Positions 1 through 8,715 of a stretch of DNA of 64,000 nucleotides are shown here, in pieces. The stretch covers positions 62,001 to 126,000 of the forward strand of contig JACPPI010000024.1 in the NCBI GenBank assembly GCA_016190985.1, read 5' to 3'. The translations under genes were made by a program, and so were the position numbers. The notes under the pieces were generated by a model. That model was not told the origin of the DNA. It saw nothing but the letters and a program-made list of their open reading frames with translations, and searched no databases. Source of the DNA: Opitutia bacterium (GTDB taxonomy: Bacteria > Verrucomicrobiota > Verrucomicrobiia > Opitutales > Opitutaceae). Numbering within the stretch: the first letter of the stretch is position 1; every line of letters begins with the position of its first letter.

Positions 1-269
1 GCCAGCACCTTCTTCAGGTTCGCCACGCGGTAGTTGACCATGTGCCCCTGCTTGCCGGGGCCGAAATATTTCGTGTCCGCCGGGAACGGGCTCCACACGG
101 TCGAGCCTTTCTGCTTCGGCTTCTTCGCGTCGCGCCACTCAAAGGAGCAGCCGCCCCACTCCTGCACGGGCAGGCCGAGATGCTTCTGATACCAGGCGCC
201 GAGCTTGGCGCTGTTCCTGGCCTTGAAGAAAATGCCTCCGAGGCCGGTCACGCGCTGTTTGGTCTTCAT
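1..269 (-). CDS. VOC-fold (glyoxalase/bleomycin-resistance-like) protein, 3' part cut by window edge
   Basis: The reverse strand reads from an ATG at 269 as MKTKQRVTGLGGIFFKARN and continues open to the window edge, about 89 residues. The start GLGGIFFKARNSAKLGAWYQ followed by a helix ending in HLGLPV is the usual first beta-alpha unit of vicinal-oxygen-chelate proteins, and a second strand pair (KQGHMVNYRV) follows. VOC proteins bind metals or small ligands; the substrate cannot be told from this half. The gene is downstream of the DUF6265 gene on the same strand, with a hairpin repeat between them. Family assignment is by sequence pattern only. Confidence 0.75.
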   Translation of the reverse strand, partial: MKTKQRVTGLGGIFFKARNSAKLGAWYQKHLGLPVQEWGGCSFEWRDAKKPKQKGSTVWSPFPADTKYFGPGKQGHMVNYRVANLKKVL

Positions 270-280
270 CGGAGTTTTTT

Positions 281-352
281 GCCACGGATTGCACGGATTG
301 GCACGGATAAATTTCTCGCTGCCTATCCGCGCTAGTCTGCGCAATCCGCGGG
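281..352. repeat. Inverted-repeat element, arms of three CACGGATT-type 9-mers
   Basis: Left arm 281-308 and right arm 325-352 are inverted copies, 21 of 28 positions matching, separated by 16 bp. Each arm is three direct units: CACGGATT at 283 and 292 and CACGGAT at 302 on the left; the right arm has the complement ATCCGCG at 325 and 344 and a degenerate unit at 335. Unit spacing is 9 then 10 on the left and 10 then 9 on the right, a mirror image. The same layout recurs at 63754-63835. Confidence 0.8.
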
Positions 353-358
353 GGTTCC

Positions 359-841
359 TCACTGGACTCTCTTGTAGGGATACTCGATGCGCTTCGTTTG
401 CCCGTCTTTGCCCGGGCCCTCGATGGCCGCCAGCAGCGAGCCGTCGGGCTGCCGCGCATAGCTGATCTTCTGCGGGAAATCATGCTCCTTGTTCTCGAAC
501 ACCGCCTCCGTGGACGAGAGCGAGACAAGCTGGAACGCCGCCTCCTTCTGGCCCGACGGCAGGGCGATATGATACAGCGCTCCGCCCGGACCCTTGCGGA
601 TCTGGATGAACTCGTGTTCGACCACCTTGCCGCGCGCGATCGTCCGCGCCATGCCGAGCATCACGCCCGCCGCCGGCGCCATCCACTGCTCGTCCACCAC
701 GCGGCCGCCCTTTTCCATCCGCCAGTGGCCGGCAAGCCAGGCCTGTTGGCTGAGGGCGGCTGCCGCCGAAACTGCCTTGCCCGGCGGCGGCGCGTCGGCC
801 GCCGCCAAAATGACCGGCAGGAGCAAAAGCCCGAATCGCAT
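359..841 (-). CDS. Exported DUF6265-family protein
   Basis: 160 residues. An N-terminal signal peptide (MRFGLLLLPVILAAADA) predicts export. The mature part carries the typical DUF6265 pattern: a WLAGHWRME segment, DEQWMAP, a GVMLGMAR turn, an EFIQI strand and FENKEHDFPQKISY near the end. Proteins of this family are small beta-rich domains of unknown role. The start at 841 has the only good signal peptide in frame. It is divergent from the 2-oxoacid oxidoreductase operon, with about 220 bp between them. Function is unknown; the family call is by pattern. Confidence 0.8.
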   Translation of the reverse strand: MRFGLLLLPVILAAADAPPPGKAVSAAAALSQQAWLAGHWRMEKGGRVVDEQWMAPAAGVMLGMARTIARGKVVEHEFIQIRKGPGGALYHIALPSGQKEAAFQLVSLSSTEAVFENKEHDFPQKISYARQPDGSLLAAIEGPGKDGQTKRIEYPYKRVQ

Positions 842-910
842 TCGTTTCCTACCCTCACTTTACAGCTCATGCCGCCGCAGGCACGGTCAATCTGCCCGCC
901 CGCCTGCCTA

Positions 911-922
911 CTCCGATCGGAG
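911..922. promoter_or_regulatory. Perfect 12-bp palindrome in the divergent upstream region
   Basis: CTCCGATCGGAG is a perfect palindrome lying between the divergent starts at 841 and 1063. Its position makes it a possible operator for one or both genes. No clear -35/-10 pair was found around it, so this is only a candidate site; palindromes of this length also occur by chance in GC-rich DNA. Confidence 0.25.
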
Positions 923-1062
923 CAAATGCCCCTCTGGCTCAACATCCGCGCAGTCTCCGCCAAGGCATGCGCAGTCCTCCGCCGCACCCGCCGGTATCTT
1001 CGGCCAAAAGCCCCGCGTGCGTCCGCCGGTCACGTCGGTCCGGCGCACCCCGCCTCCCACGC

Positions 1063-2469
1063 ATGATCACCACTGTCCGCCCCAAGCCCTTCCTCCAGCC
1101 GGAGTATTGCAAAGGCTGCCTGCGCTGCATCGACGCCTGCCCGAAGGACTGCATCACGCCCGGCACGGCGATCAACCCGGCGACCGGCCTGGTGCCGGTC
1201 GAGCTTCACCTCGACGCCTGCAACGGCTGCGCGCTGTGCATGCAGGCCTGCCCGGAGCCCTACGGCCTCCGCCCCGAAACCGAGCCTGCCACCGGCCCGT
1301 TTGATTTCGAGCTGGAGGATCCCGCGCAACTTTTCGGCCGGCGCGAAACGCCCGACACCTCCCAGGGCGGCCGGCCCGACGAAGACGTGCCGTTGCCCGC
1401 CTGCGAGCCGATGGTGCTCAAGGGCGCCTACGCCTCCGCCGTCGGCGCGTTGCTGGCCGGCTGCCGGCATGTCTTCGGCTACCCCATCACCCCGAGCACG
1501 GAAGGCTCGGAGCTGATGGCCAAGATCCTGCCCAAGGTCGGCGGGCATTTCGTGCAGGCGGCCAGCGAGACCGCCGCCGTGAACATGATGTATGGCGCGG
1601 GCGGCGCCGGCGTGCCCTGCATGACCTTCACCAGCGGCCCGGGCTTCAGCCTGATGCTCGAGGGCATCAGCTACATGATCGGCGCCGAGGTGCCGGGGGT
1701 GTTCGTCAACATCATGCGCGGCGGCCCGGGCCTGGGCAACCTCGGCCCGGAGCAGGCCGACATCAAGCTCGCCTGCCGCGGCCTCGGCCATGGCAACACC
1801 CATGCCATCGTCCTCGCCCCCGGCACCCCCGAGGAAATGCTCCACCTCACGATGTTGGCCTTCGAGCTGAGCTTCCGCTACCGCAACCCGGTGGTCATCC
1901 TCGGCGACGGCTACCTCGGCCAGATGACCGGGGTCGTGCGCCTGCCCGCCACGCTGACGAAACCCGGCCGGCCGGCCTGGGCCGTCTGCGGCGACCGGGA
2001 GCACCACCTCAACCTCATCTGCTCGATCCACCTCGCGGAGGAGGATCTCGAGGCGCACAACCGCAAGCTCAACGCCAAATACGCCCTCATCTCCGCCGAG
2101 GAGCAGCGGTCGGACGCCCACCGCTGCGACGACGCCGGGGTGCTCGTGCTCGCCTGCAACACGCCCGCCCGGATGGCCAAGGGCGCGGTTGAGGCGGCGC
2201 GCGAGCGCGGCGTGCGGGCCGGCCTCTTCCGGCCGGTCACGCTGTGGCCCTTCCCGATCGACACGCTCCGCGCCGTGCTGCCGTCCGTCTCGCGCCTCGT
2301 CATCGTCGAGGGCAGCCCGGGACAGTTGGAGGACGAACTGCGGCTTGCCCTCAGCCATGCGGGCATCGCGCCGCCGCCCATCACGGCGGTCCGGCACTAC
2401 GGCGGAGTGCTGCCCTCACAGGACGAAATCCTCGGCGCCATCCTTTCCACCCGGGGAGGCCGGTCATGA
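1063..2469 (+). CDS. vorB: 2-oxoacid:ferredoxin oxidoreductase, ferredoxin-alpha fusion (VorB-like)
   Basis: 468 residues. Residues 1-65 are a dicluster ferredoxin with two CxxCxxCxxxCP sets (Cys16/19/22/26 and Cys53/56/59/63), so the delta subunit is fused to the alpha subunit. From about residue 108 the protein matches the VorB/PorA alpha fold: GYPITPSTEG, ETAAVNMMYGAGGAG, then MRGGPGLGNLGPEQAD. Such enzymes convert 2-oxo acids, CoA and oxidised ferredoxin to acyl-CoA, CO2 and reduced ferredoxin. The branched-chain (VorB) type is the best guess, but substrate is not fixed by sequence. The ATG at 1063 directly precedes the ferredoxin domain; longer in-frame starts add only low-complexity residues. 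It overlaps the next gene by 4 bp (ATGA). Confidence 0.88.
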   Translation: MITTVRPKPFLQPEYCKGCLRCIDACPKDCITPGTAINPATGLVPVELHLDACNGCALCMQACPEPYGLRPETEPATGPFDFELEDPAQLFGRRETPDTSQGGRPDEDVPLPACEPMVLKGAYASAVGALLAGCRHVFGYPITPSTEGSELMAKILPKVGGHFVQAASETAAVNMMYGAGGAGVPCMTFTSGPGFSLMLEGISYMIGAEVPGVFVNIMRGGPGLGNLGPEQADIKLACRGLGHGNTHAIVLAPGTPEEMLHLTMLAFELSFRYRNPVVILGDGYLGQMTGVVRLPATLTKPGRPAWAVCGDREHHLNLICSIHLAEEDLEAHNRKLNAKYALISAEEQRSDAHRCDDAGVLVLACNTPARMAKGAVEAARERGVRAGLFRPVTLWPFPIDTLRAVLPSVSRLVIVEGSPGQLEDELRLALSHAGIAPPPITAVRHYGGVLPSQDEILGAILSTRGGRS

Positions 2470-3890
2470 GCAAGGTCTTCTACCAGAATTTCCAGCGCCA
2501 CGCCCACGGCGAGGGGCTCAAGGGCCACAGCACCCACTACTGCGCCGGCTGCGGCCACGGCGTCATCCACCGCGATCTCGCCGAGGTCATCGAGGAGCTT
2601 GGCCTCCAGGACCGGACCATCCTTGTCAGCCCGGTCGGGTGCGCGGTGTTCGCCTACTATTATTTCAACGTCGGCAACACCCAGGCCGCGCACGGCCGCG
2701 CCCCCGCCGTGGCGTTGGGCCACAAGCTGGCCAACCCCGAGGCCGTCGTCATCTCCTACCAGGGCGACGGCGACCTCGCCTCCATCGGCCTGGCCGAGAC
2801 CATCTCCATCGCGCAGATGGGACTGCCCATCACGGTGATCTTCGTCAACAACGCCACCTACGGCATGACCGGCGGCCAGCTCGCGCCGACCTCGCTCATC
2901 GGCCAGCGCACCTCCACCAGCCCCGACGGACGCACCTCCGCGATGGGCCAGCCGCTCCGGATGGCCGAGCTGATCGCCTCGCTCGACGGCCCGGTCTATG
3001 TGGAGCGCGTCGCCCTCTACGACGCCAAGAACCGCATCAAGGCCCGGCGCGCCATCCGCAAGGCCATCACGCTCCAAGAGGAAGGCCGCGGCTATGCGTT
3101 CGTCGAGATCCTCAGCGAATGCCCCACCCATCTGCGGCTCTTGCCGGTGGAGACCGAAAAATGGATCCGCGAGAAAATGGAGCCGGTGTTCCCGCTCGGC
3201 GTCAAAAAGGACCTGGCGCGCGAACCTTGGTTCAGGCCCGCGCCGCCGCGCTTTGAGCCCGAGGAAATCCTGGGCTATTGCGGCGCCGATCCGGCCGCCG
3301 GTCCCCGGCCCTCGCCGGTCTGGCCCGCTCATTTCGCCAAGCGCGACGTCAGCCTCAAGCTCGCCGGTGCCGGCGGGGATGGCGCGCAGACGGCCGCGCT
3401 GCTGCTCACCCGCGCGGCCATCGCGCAGGGCTTCGACGCGACCCACATCCCCAGCTACGGCCCCGAGAGCCGCGGCGGCACCTCCTACGCCGATGTCCAC
3501 CTCGCCGCTCACGAAGTGTTGAACCCCGCCGCCCCCGCGCCCGACGTGCTGATCGCCTTCAACGCCCCCAGCCTCGCCAAGTTTGCGGGCACGGTTCCCG
3601 CCGGCGGAGTGATCATCTACGACAGCACGGTCATTCCCGACCCCGGCCTCCTGCCCCCGGGGCGCCGCGTGCTCCCCGTTCCAATCACCCAACTCGCCAC
3701 CGGGCTCGGCCGCCCGCAGGTGAGGAATATCGTCGCGCTCGGCGCCCTGCAGGCCGCGACGGAGCTTCTGCCCGCCGACGCCCTGCTCGCCGCCCTGCGC
3801 CTCGTATTGAAGGACAAGGCGGCAATCCTGCCCTTGAATGAATCCGCCTTTGCCGCCGGCCAGCAGGCGGTCGCACCCGTCGCCGTATGA
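2466..3890 (+). CDS. 2-oxoacid:ferredoxin oxidoreductase, beta-gamma fusion
   Basis: 474 residues. The first half is the thiamine-diphosphate beta subunit: a CAGCGHG motif (Cys26, Cys29), a GDGD motif at 100-103 and NN at 128-129, which bind TPP and magnesium. From about residue 290 a gamma domain begins (SLKLAGAGGDGAQ, then SYGPESRGGTSYADV). Together with the upstream gene, two polypeptides carry all four subunit functions (delta-alpha and beta-gamma). It starts inside the upstream stop codon (ATGA) and ends with the same 4-bp overlap to the acyl-CoA synthetase gene, so the three products are translationally coupled and probably act in one pathway. Confidence 0.9.
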   Translation: MSKVFYQNFQRHAHGEGLKGHSTHYCAGCGHGVIHRDLAEVIEELGLQDRTILVSPVGCAVFAYYYFNVGNTQAAHGRAPAVALGHKLANPEAVVISYQGDGDLASIGLAETISIAQMGLPITVIFVNNATYGMTGGQLAPTSLIGQRTSTSPDGRTSAMGQPLRMAELIASLDGPVYVERVALYDAKNRIKARRAIRKAITLQEEGRGYAFVEILSECPTHLRLLPVETEKWIREKMEPVFPLGVKKDLAREPWFRPAPPRFEPEEILGYCGADPAAGPRPSPVWPAHFAKRDVSLKLAGAGGDGAQTAALLLTRAAIAQGFDATHIPSYGPESRGGTSYADVHLAAHEVLNPAAPAPDVLIAFNAPSLAKFAGTVPAGGVIIYDSTVIPDPGLLPPGRRVLPVPITQLATGLGRPQVRNIVALGALQAATELLPADALLAALRLVLKDKAAILPLNESAFAAGQQAVAPVAV

Positions 3891-6025
3891 GCCGGTCCGG
3901 TTTTGTCCACGAAGCCGAGGCCTACGCGCTGCTTCAGCGCGCCGGCCTCAAGCCGCCGCGCCACGCCCTCGGGACCGAGCCGCCGGCCTTCGAGCCCGGC
4001 GAGCCGGTGGTGGCCAAGGGCCTGGGGGAAAATGTCTGGCACAAGACCGAATTGGGCGCCGTCCATTTCCTGCCCTACGACCGCCAGAGCCTGTGCGTGG
4101 AGTTCCAGGACATGCGCTCGCGCGTGGAGGCCGCCGGGCACCGCTGGATCGACGGCCTGGTGTGCGAGCAGATTGATGTGGTGCGCAGTCCGCATCTGCC
4201 ATCGGAGGCCTTTGTCTCGCTCGCGCGCGGCGAGGCGGGCTGGGTTCTGCTCTGCGGTTTCGGCGGACTGCAGGCCGACACGCTCGCCAAGCTGGCGCCG
4301 CCGCTGCGCTGGCCGCTCCTGTTCACCACCCCCGACCAGGCGCTGGCCGAGTTTGAGTCGCACCTGCTCGGACGCATCTGGCTGGGCCGCGAACGCGGCA
4401 CCAAGCCCATGGCCAACCACGAGGCCTTGCGGCGGTTTTTCGAGGCGCTGTGGCCGCTGGCCGCCCTGGCGGAGGCGGCCGGACTCACGCTGCTGGAACT
4501 GAACCCGGTGGCGCTCGATCGGGACGGCACGCCCCGCCCGCTTGATGCCGTGGGCAGCCGCGGCGTGGTCCCGGCTGAACGGGCCGCCCCTCCGGCCGGA
4601 TTTCTCGCGGCGTTGCGGGCCCCACGACGCATCGCGCTGGCCGGCGTTTCCGCGAAGGAAGGCTCCGTCGGCCGGACGGTCCTCGAAAATCTGAGCCGCT
4701 ATCCGCTGGCACCGGGTGATCTGGTCATCATCAAGCCGGGCGAGGAGGTGTTGCTCGGATATCCCTGCCTCCCTGACGTGAAAGGGCTGCTGGCCAATCC
4801 CGTGGATTTGCTGCTCGTCGCCCTCCCCGCCCCGATCGCGACCGACCTGCTGCTGCAGCTGGTCGCGCAGGGCGGCGGGGCGCGCTGTGTGGCGCTCATT
4901 GCCGGCGGCATCGGCGACGGCGCGGATGAAACCGGCCTCGGGGCCAGGCTGACGGCCGGCCTGCAGAAGGCGCGGACGGCGGGACGTTGGACGCCCGCCG
5001 TGCTCGGCCCGAACTTCCTGGGGCATTGGGCGCCGGGATTGCGGCTGCACACCTCTTTTATCCCGGCGTCCAGGCTGGCCCCTCCGTCCGAGGCCAATGG
5101 CGACCTCGTCCTCCTCAGCCAGAGCGGAGCGCTGCTGCTCTGCCTGCTGTCGCGCCAGCCGGGCCTGCGTTTCAATCTGGCCGTGGCCCTGGGCAACCAG
5201 ATGGACGTCGCCTTGTGCGATGTGCTCACGGCGCTGGCGGACGAGCCCGGCCGCGGGCCGGTGGCCTGTTATGTGGAGGGCTTCGGGCCGGGCCAGCTGC
5301 TGGTCGCCGCGCGCGCGATCGGCCGGCTGCGCGCCCAGGGCCGCATCGTGCTCCTGCACCGCGCCGGGCGCACCGCCGCCGGCCAGGCCGCGGCCGCCAG
5401 CCACACCGGCGCCATGGCGAGTGACATCGCACTGGAGCGCGCCCTGCTCGAGCGCGCCGGCGCGCGGTTCGCCGACACGCTCGCGGAGTTCGAAGCCGCC
5501 CTCACCTGGCTCAGCGCCTGCCCGCAACTGGAGACCGGGCCGGTGGCCGTGGTGACCAACGCCGGGTTTGAAAGCGTGAATGCCAGCGATCTGTTCGGGC
5601 CGCGCCTGCCCGCCGCCCAGCTGGAGCCGACCGCGCAGGAGGCGCTGCGCCAGCTGCTGGTGCGGCACAAGCTGGATGGCTTGGTCGCTCCCCGGCTGCC
5701 GCTGGACCTCACCCCGATGGCCGGCCTGGCGGATTTCATCGCCGCTTCCGCCCTGCTGCTTTCGTCCGAGGCCGTCCTGGTGCTCGGGTTGGTGCCCTTC
5801 TCGCGGCAACTGGACACCTCCCCCGCGGGCGCCGCCCAGTTGCTCCGCCTTCTTTCCGCGCTGCGGGATGTCCACCGCAAGCCCATCGCCGTGGTGGTTG
5901 ACTCAGGACCGGAGTATGACGGGTTCCGCGACACCTTCCGGCGGGCGGGACTGCCGGTCTTTCAAAGCATGGAGGCCGCCCTGCAGGGACTGCGCGCGCT
6001 CGGGGTCGGCGCCGCGTCCGGTTAG
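3887..6025 (+). CDS. NDP-forming acyl-CoA synthetase (ACD type), beta-alpha fused order
   Basis: 712 residues. The N-terminal ~215 residues form the ATP-grasp (beta) part, ending in the ELNPVALDRDG motif near residue 204. The CoA-binding domain follows (RIALAGVSAKEG near 248), then the succinyl-CoA-ligase-like flavodoxin part with SQSGALLL and the SHTGAM motif near 504, whose His is the phosphorylated residue in this family. The enzyme would turn acyl-CoA plus ADP and phosphate into acid plus ATP. Placed 4 bp inside the oxidoreductase operon, it would capture the thioester made by those subunits as ATP. The beta-first order is the reverse of the commoner single-chain order. Its stop overlaps the stop of the convergent opcA gene. 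Confidence 0.87.
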   Translation: MSRSGFVHEAEAYALLQRAGLKPPRHALGTEPPAFEPGEPVVAKGLGENVWHKTELGAVHFLPYDRQSLCVEFQDMRSRVEAAGHRWIDGLVCEQIDVVRSPHLPSEAFVSLARGEAGWVLLCGFGGLQADTLAKLAPPLRWPLLFTTPDQALAEFESHLLGRIWLGRERGTKPMANHEALRRFFEALWPLAALAEAAGLTLLELNPVALDRDGTPRPLDAVGSRGVVPAERAAPPAGFLAALRAPRRIALAGVSAKEGSVGRTVLENLSRYPLAPGDLVIIKPGEEVLLGYPCLPDVKGLLANPVDLLLVALPAPIATDLLLQLVAQGGGARCVALIAGGIGDGADETGLGARLTAGLQKARTAGRWTPAVLGPNFLGHWAPGLRLHTSFIPASRLAPPSEANGDLVLLSQSGALLLCLLSRQPGLRFNLAVALGNQMDVALCDVLTALADEPGRGPVACYVEGFGPGQLLVAARAIGRLRAQGRIVLLHRAGRTAAGQAAAASHTGAMASDIALERALLERAGARFADTLAEFEAALTWLSACPQLETGPVAVVTNAGFESVNASDLFGPRLPAAQLEPTAQEALRQLLVRHKLDGLVAPRLPLDLTPMAGLADFIAASALLLSSEAVLVLGLVPFSRQLDTSPAGAAQLLRLLSALRDVHRKPIAVVVDSGPEYDGFRDTFRRAGLPVFQSMEAALQGLRALGVGAASG

Positions 6026-6978
6026 AAGAACATCGCCTCGCTCAGCGCCATGTCGGGGGGCAGAAAATGTGCGCCGAGAGCCTGCGTCGTCCGGCCGGTG
6101 CCGAGGTCGCCGGCGAATTCGGATTGATTCCTGGTCAGGTCGGCCGACCAGCGGAAGGTTTTCTTCGCATCGGCATACGCGAACTCCATCGCCAGGCCGC
6201 CCTCGCCGTCGCGGTCGCCCGTCTCGAAGGCCACGCCGGTGGCGCCGCTGCGGGCCAGGCCCTTTTTCACCCAACCCAGCAGGCAACGGGCCTCCGCCGC
6301 CAAAGACTCATGATGACGGAGCGTGACCTGACTGAGTCCGCCGGTGATGAGGGCGGGAGCGTAGCGGCTGAGGAACTGCCCGAGATTCTGCCGCAGCGGC
6401 AGCGTGCGGGTGTAGGCGAGGTCGCGCACGGCGGAGAGGTTGGGCCAGGGATAGGTGAAGGTGTCGGCCGGCGCCACGGCGCTGTCGAAGAGAATGCGCT
6501 GGGAGCGGGTCAGCAGGTAGTGGTAGTCGGCCAGCCGCTTCGCCGAGGAGAACCGGTGGCCCCAATAGTAGAGCGGCATGTCGGTGGAGAGGCAGACCGA
6601 CACCTGGTTCTCGAGGTAGGACCGGACCGCGAGCGTGTAGTGGAGGATGACAAACTCGACACAGCGCGTGTCGGTCTTGGATTTGCCGAGGAAACACTCG
6701 CCGTAGATCTTGGCGCGCATCTCCGCCGGTGCTTTTTCCTCGAAGTCCGGGCAGAGCACGACCACGCGGCAGGGGTATCGTTGCGCGAAACCGAGCGTGT
6801 GGCGGAACTGCTCCTGCGCGTCCGCCGGCGTCGTGTTGGCGCCGAGGTGCAGCACGAGGTTGAGCTGCACGGCGCGGCTCTCCTTGGCCGGCGAATCCGC
6901 CCACAGCCTGCCAAACCCCGCCGTGATGCCGCCGACGGGCGCCTCGACTCCGGGCAATGCGTCAAAGACCGCGGACAT
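6022..6978 (-). CDS. opcA: OpcA-like glucose-6-phosphate dehydrogenase assembly protein
   Basis: About 318 residues from the ATG at 6978 (MSAVFDALPGVEAPVGGI), which has GGAG about 11 bases upstream. An upstream in-frame ATG at 7020 would add residues encoded by a repeat arm, so it is not preferred. Core features of the OpcA family are seen: NLVLHLG, CRVVVLCPD, the GECFLGKSK segment and DMPLYYWGHRF. OpcA promotes oligomerisation and redox activation of Zwf in cyanobacteria. It lies downstream of zwf on the same strand, which supports the call. The stop codon overlaps that of the convergent acyl-CoA synthetase gene. Confidence 0.85.
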   Translation of the reverse strand: MSAVFDALPGVEAPVGGITAGFGRLWADSPAKESRAVQLNLVLHLGANTTPADAQEQFRHTLGFAQRYPCRVVVLCPDFEEKAPAEMRAKIYGECFLGKSKTDTRCVEFVILHYTLAVRSYLENQVSVCLSTDMPLYYWGHRFSSAKRLADYHYLLTRSQRILFDSAVAPADTFTYPWPNLSAVRDLAYTRTLPLRQNLGQFLSRYAPALITGGLSQVTLRHHESLAAEARCLLGWVKKGLARSGATGVAFETGDRDGEGGLAMEFAYADAKKTFRWSADLTRNQSEFAGDLGTGRTTQALGAHFLPPDMALSEAMFF

Positions 6979-6990
6979 CGCGAGAGAAAC

Positions 6991-7109
6991 TCCAAAGGCC
7001 AGACTCCAAATCACAAACAAATGGGGAAAGGGCAGGCTCCCGGCTCACATGCCTTGCGCGGTTTCTAAATCTGGAGGCCTTGTTTGGCATTTGGCGTTTT
7101 GGCATTTGC
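6991..7109. repeat. Degenerate inverted-repeat element between zwf and opcA
   Basis: Two 28-bp segments, 6991-7018 and 7082-7109, are inverted copies at about 19 of 28 positions. The 7082-7109 arm shows three near-repeats of TTTGGCRTT on the plus strand; the other arm has CCAAAGG and CCAAATC units. The layout resembles the 28-bp triple-unit arms elsewhere in the window but conservation is weaker. It lies in the untranslated stretch between zwf and opcA, so it may affect expression of opcA relative to zwf. Confidence 0.45.
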
Positions 7110-7123
7110 CGCGCTTTGCGCGC

Positions 7124-8671
7124 TCAGGGCTCGCGCCAGCTGTGTCCGTTCGCGGCGAGCAGTTCCTCGGCCGATTTTGGTCCCCACGAACCGGAGGCGT
7201 AAGTGTCGAGCCCTTTGCGTCCCTGTTCGGCCCAGTGGGCGAGGACGGGTGAGCACAACTGCCACGAACGCTCGGTCTCGTCGCCGCGGATGAACAGCGT
7301 GCCGTCGCCGATCATGGCATCGAGCACGAGGCGCTCGTAGGCCTCGGGGGTGTTGGAGCCGAAGGTCGTGGCGTATTTGAAATTCATCTTCACCGGCTGC
7401 GTGCGGGTCTCGAGGCCGGGGATCTTGGCGTTGAGGACCAGGCTCAGACCTTCGTCGGGCTGGATCTGGAAGGCCAGCGTGTTGGCGGCCAGGATTGACC
7501 GGTCGGTGTCGGCAAACAGGCTGCCCGGCGCGCGCTTGAACCGGATGGCGATCTCGCTGACGCGCCGCGCGAGGTGCTTGCCGGAGCGGAGGTAGAACGG
7601 CACGCCCTGCCAGCGCCAGTTGTTGATGCTGAGGCGGAGCGCGGCAAAGGTCTCGGTGGCCGACGCGGGCGACACGTCCTGCTCCTCCAGGTAGCCCTTC
7701 ACCGGCCTGCCGCCGATGACGCCGGCGGTGTATTGGGCGCGGGCGTAGTCGCGGGGCCGCGCGTCGGCGTTGAGCCGCAGCGGGTGGATGGCCTTGAGCA
7801 CCTTCACCTTTTCGTCCCGCACGGACTCGGCGTCCATCGACACCGGCGGCTCCATCGCCGTGAGGGCGAGCAGCTGCATGGTGTGGTTCTGGATCATGTC
7901 GCGCAGGCAGCCGCTCTGCTCGTAATAGCCGGCGCGGGCCTCGACGCCGACCTGCTCGGCCACGGTGATCTGCACGTGGTCGATGAAATTGCGGTTCCAG
8001 ACCGGCTCGAAGATGGCGTTGCCGAAACGCTGCACCAGCAGGTCCTGCACGGTCTCCTTGCCGAGATAGTGGTCGATGCGGAAGACCTGCTCCTCGGCGA
8101 AGACCGTGGTCAGCTCGCGGTTGAGCGCCTGCGCGCTGGCCAGGTCGCGGCCAAACGGCTTCTCGATGATGACCTTGGATTGGCGGGCCTGGCGCAGGTA
8201 GCGCGCCGCCAGGCCGCTGGCGCCGAGGTTCTGGATGATCGGCGCGAAGACCGTCGGCGGCGTGGAAACGTAGAACAGGGCCTGCAGTTGCTGGCCGGTC
8301 TCCTTTTCGAGCCCGGTGATGCGCGCGCCCAGCCGGTCGTAGGCGGGCTTCTCGTCGTAGCCGCCGCTGACGTAGAGCGTGCGGGCCGCCAGCCGCGCCC
8401 ACACCTCGGGACTGGGCTCGCGGCGCGAGAATTCCTTGATGGCCTCGGCGGCGATCTTCTGGAATTCCGCATCGGGAATCGCCTTCCGGCCGAAGCCGAT
8501 GAGATGGAAATCCGCCGGCAGGAGGCCGTCGTGCGCCAGGTTGTAGATGGCGGGGATGAGCTTGCGGGCGGTCAGGTCGCCCGAGGCGCCGAAAATCACG
8601 ACCACCGTCGGCGGGGCGCCGCGGTGTTTGCTCAGGCCGTGCAAGAAGGGGTGACGGATCTCTTCAGCCAT
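7124..8671 (-). CDS. zwf: Glucose-6-phosphate 1-dehydrogenase
   Basis: 515 residues, the normal family length. The NADP-binding loop GASGDLTARK is at 28-37, the substrate-binding RIDHYLGKE motif lies near 197-205, and the C-terminal half has NWRWQGVPFYLRSGK. It oxidises glucose 6-phosphate to 6-phosphogluconolactone, the entry to the oxidative pentose phosphate pathway. Transketolase of the same pathway is elsewhere in the window (39205-41193). It follows yraN by 44 bp and precedes opcA, so yraN-zwf-opcA may be one transcript, with a repeat before opcA. Confidence 0.95.
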   Translation of the reverse strand: MAEEIRHPFLHGLSKHRGAPPTVVVIFGASGDLTARKLIPAIYNLAHDGLLPADFHLIGFGRKAIPDAEFQKIAAEAIKEFSRREPSPEVWARLAARTLYVSGGYDEKPAYDRLGARITGLEKETGQQLQALFYVSTPPTVFAPIIQNLGASGLAARYLRQARQSKVIIEKPFGRDLASAQALNRELTTVFAEEQVFRIDHYLGKETVQDLLVQRFGNAIFEPVWNRNFIDHVQITVAEQVGVEARAGYYEQSGCLRDMIQNHTMQLLALTAMEPPVSMDAESVRDEKVKVLKAIHPLRLNADARPRDYARAQYTAGVIGGRPVKGYLEEQDVSPASATETFAALRLSINNWRWQGVPFYLRSGKHLARRVSEIAIRFKRAPGSLFADTDRSILAANTLAFQIQPDEGLSLVLNAKIPGLETRTQPVKMNFKYATTFGSNTPEAYERLVLDAMIGDGTLFIRGDETERSWQLCSPVLAHWAEQGRKGLDTYASGSWGPKSAEELLAANGHSWREP

Positions 8672-8715
8672 GACGGAACTTCGGCCCGATGAATGACTCC
8701 GGCAAGGTTATTTGG

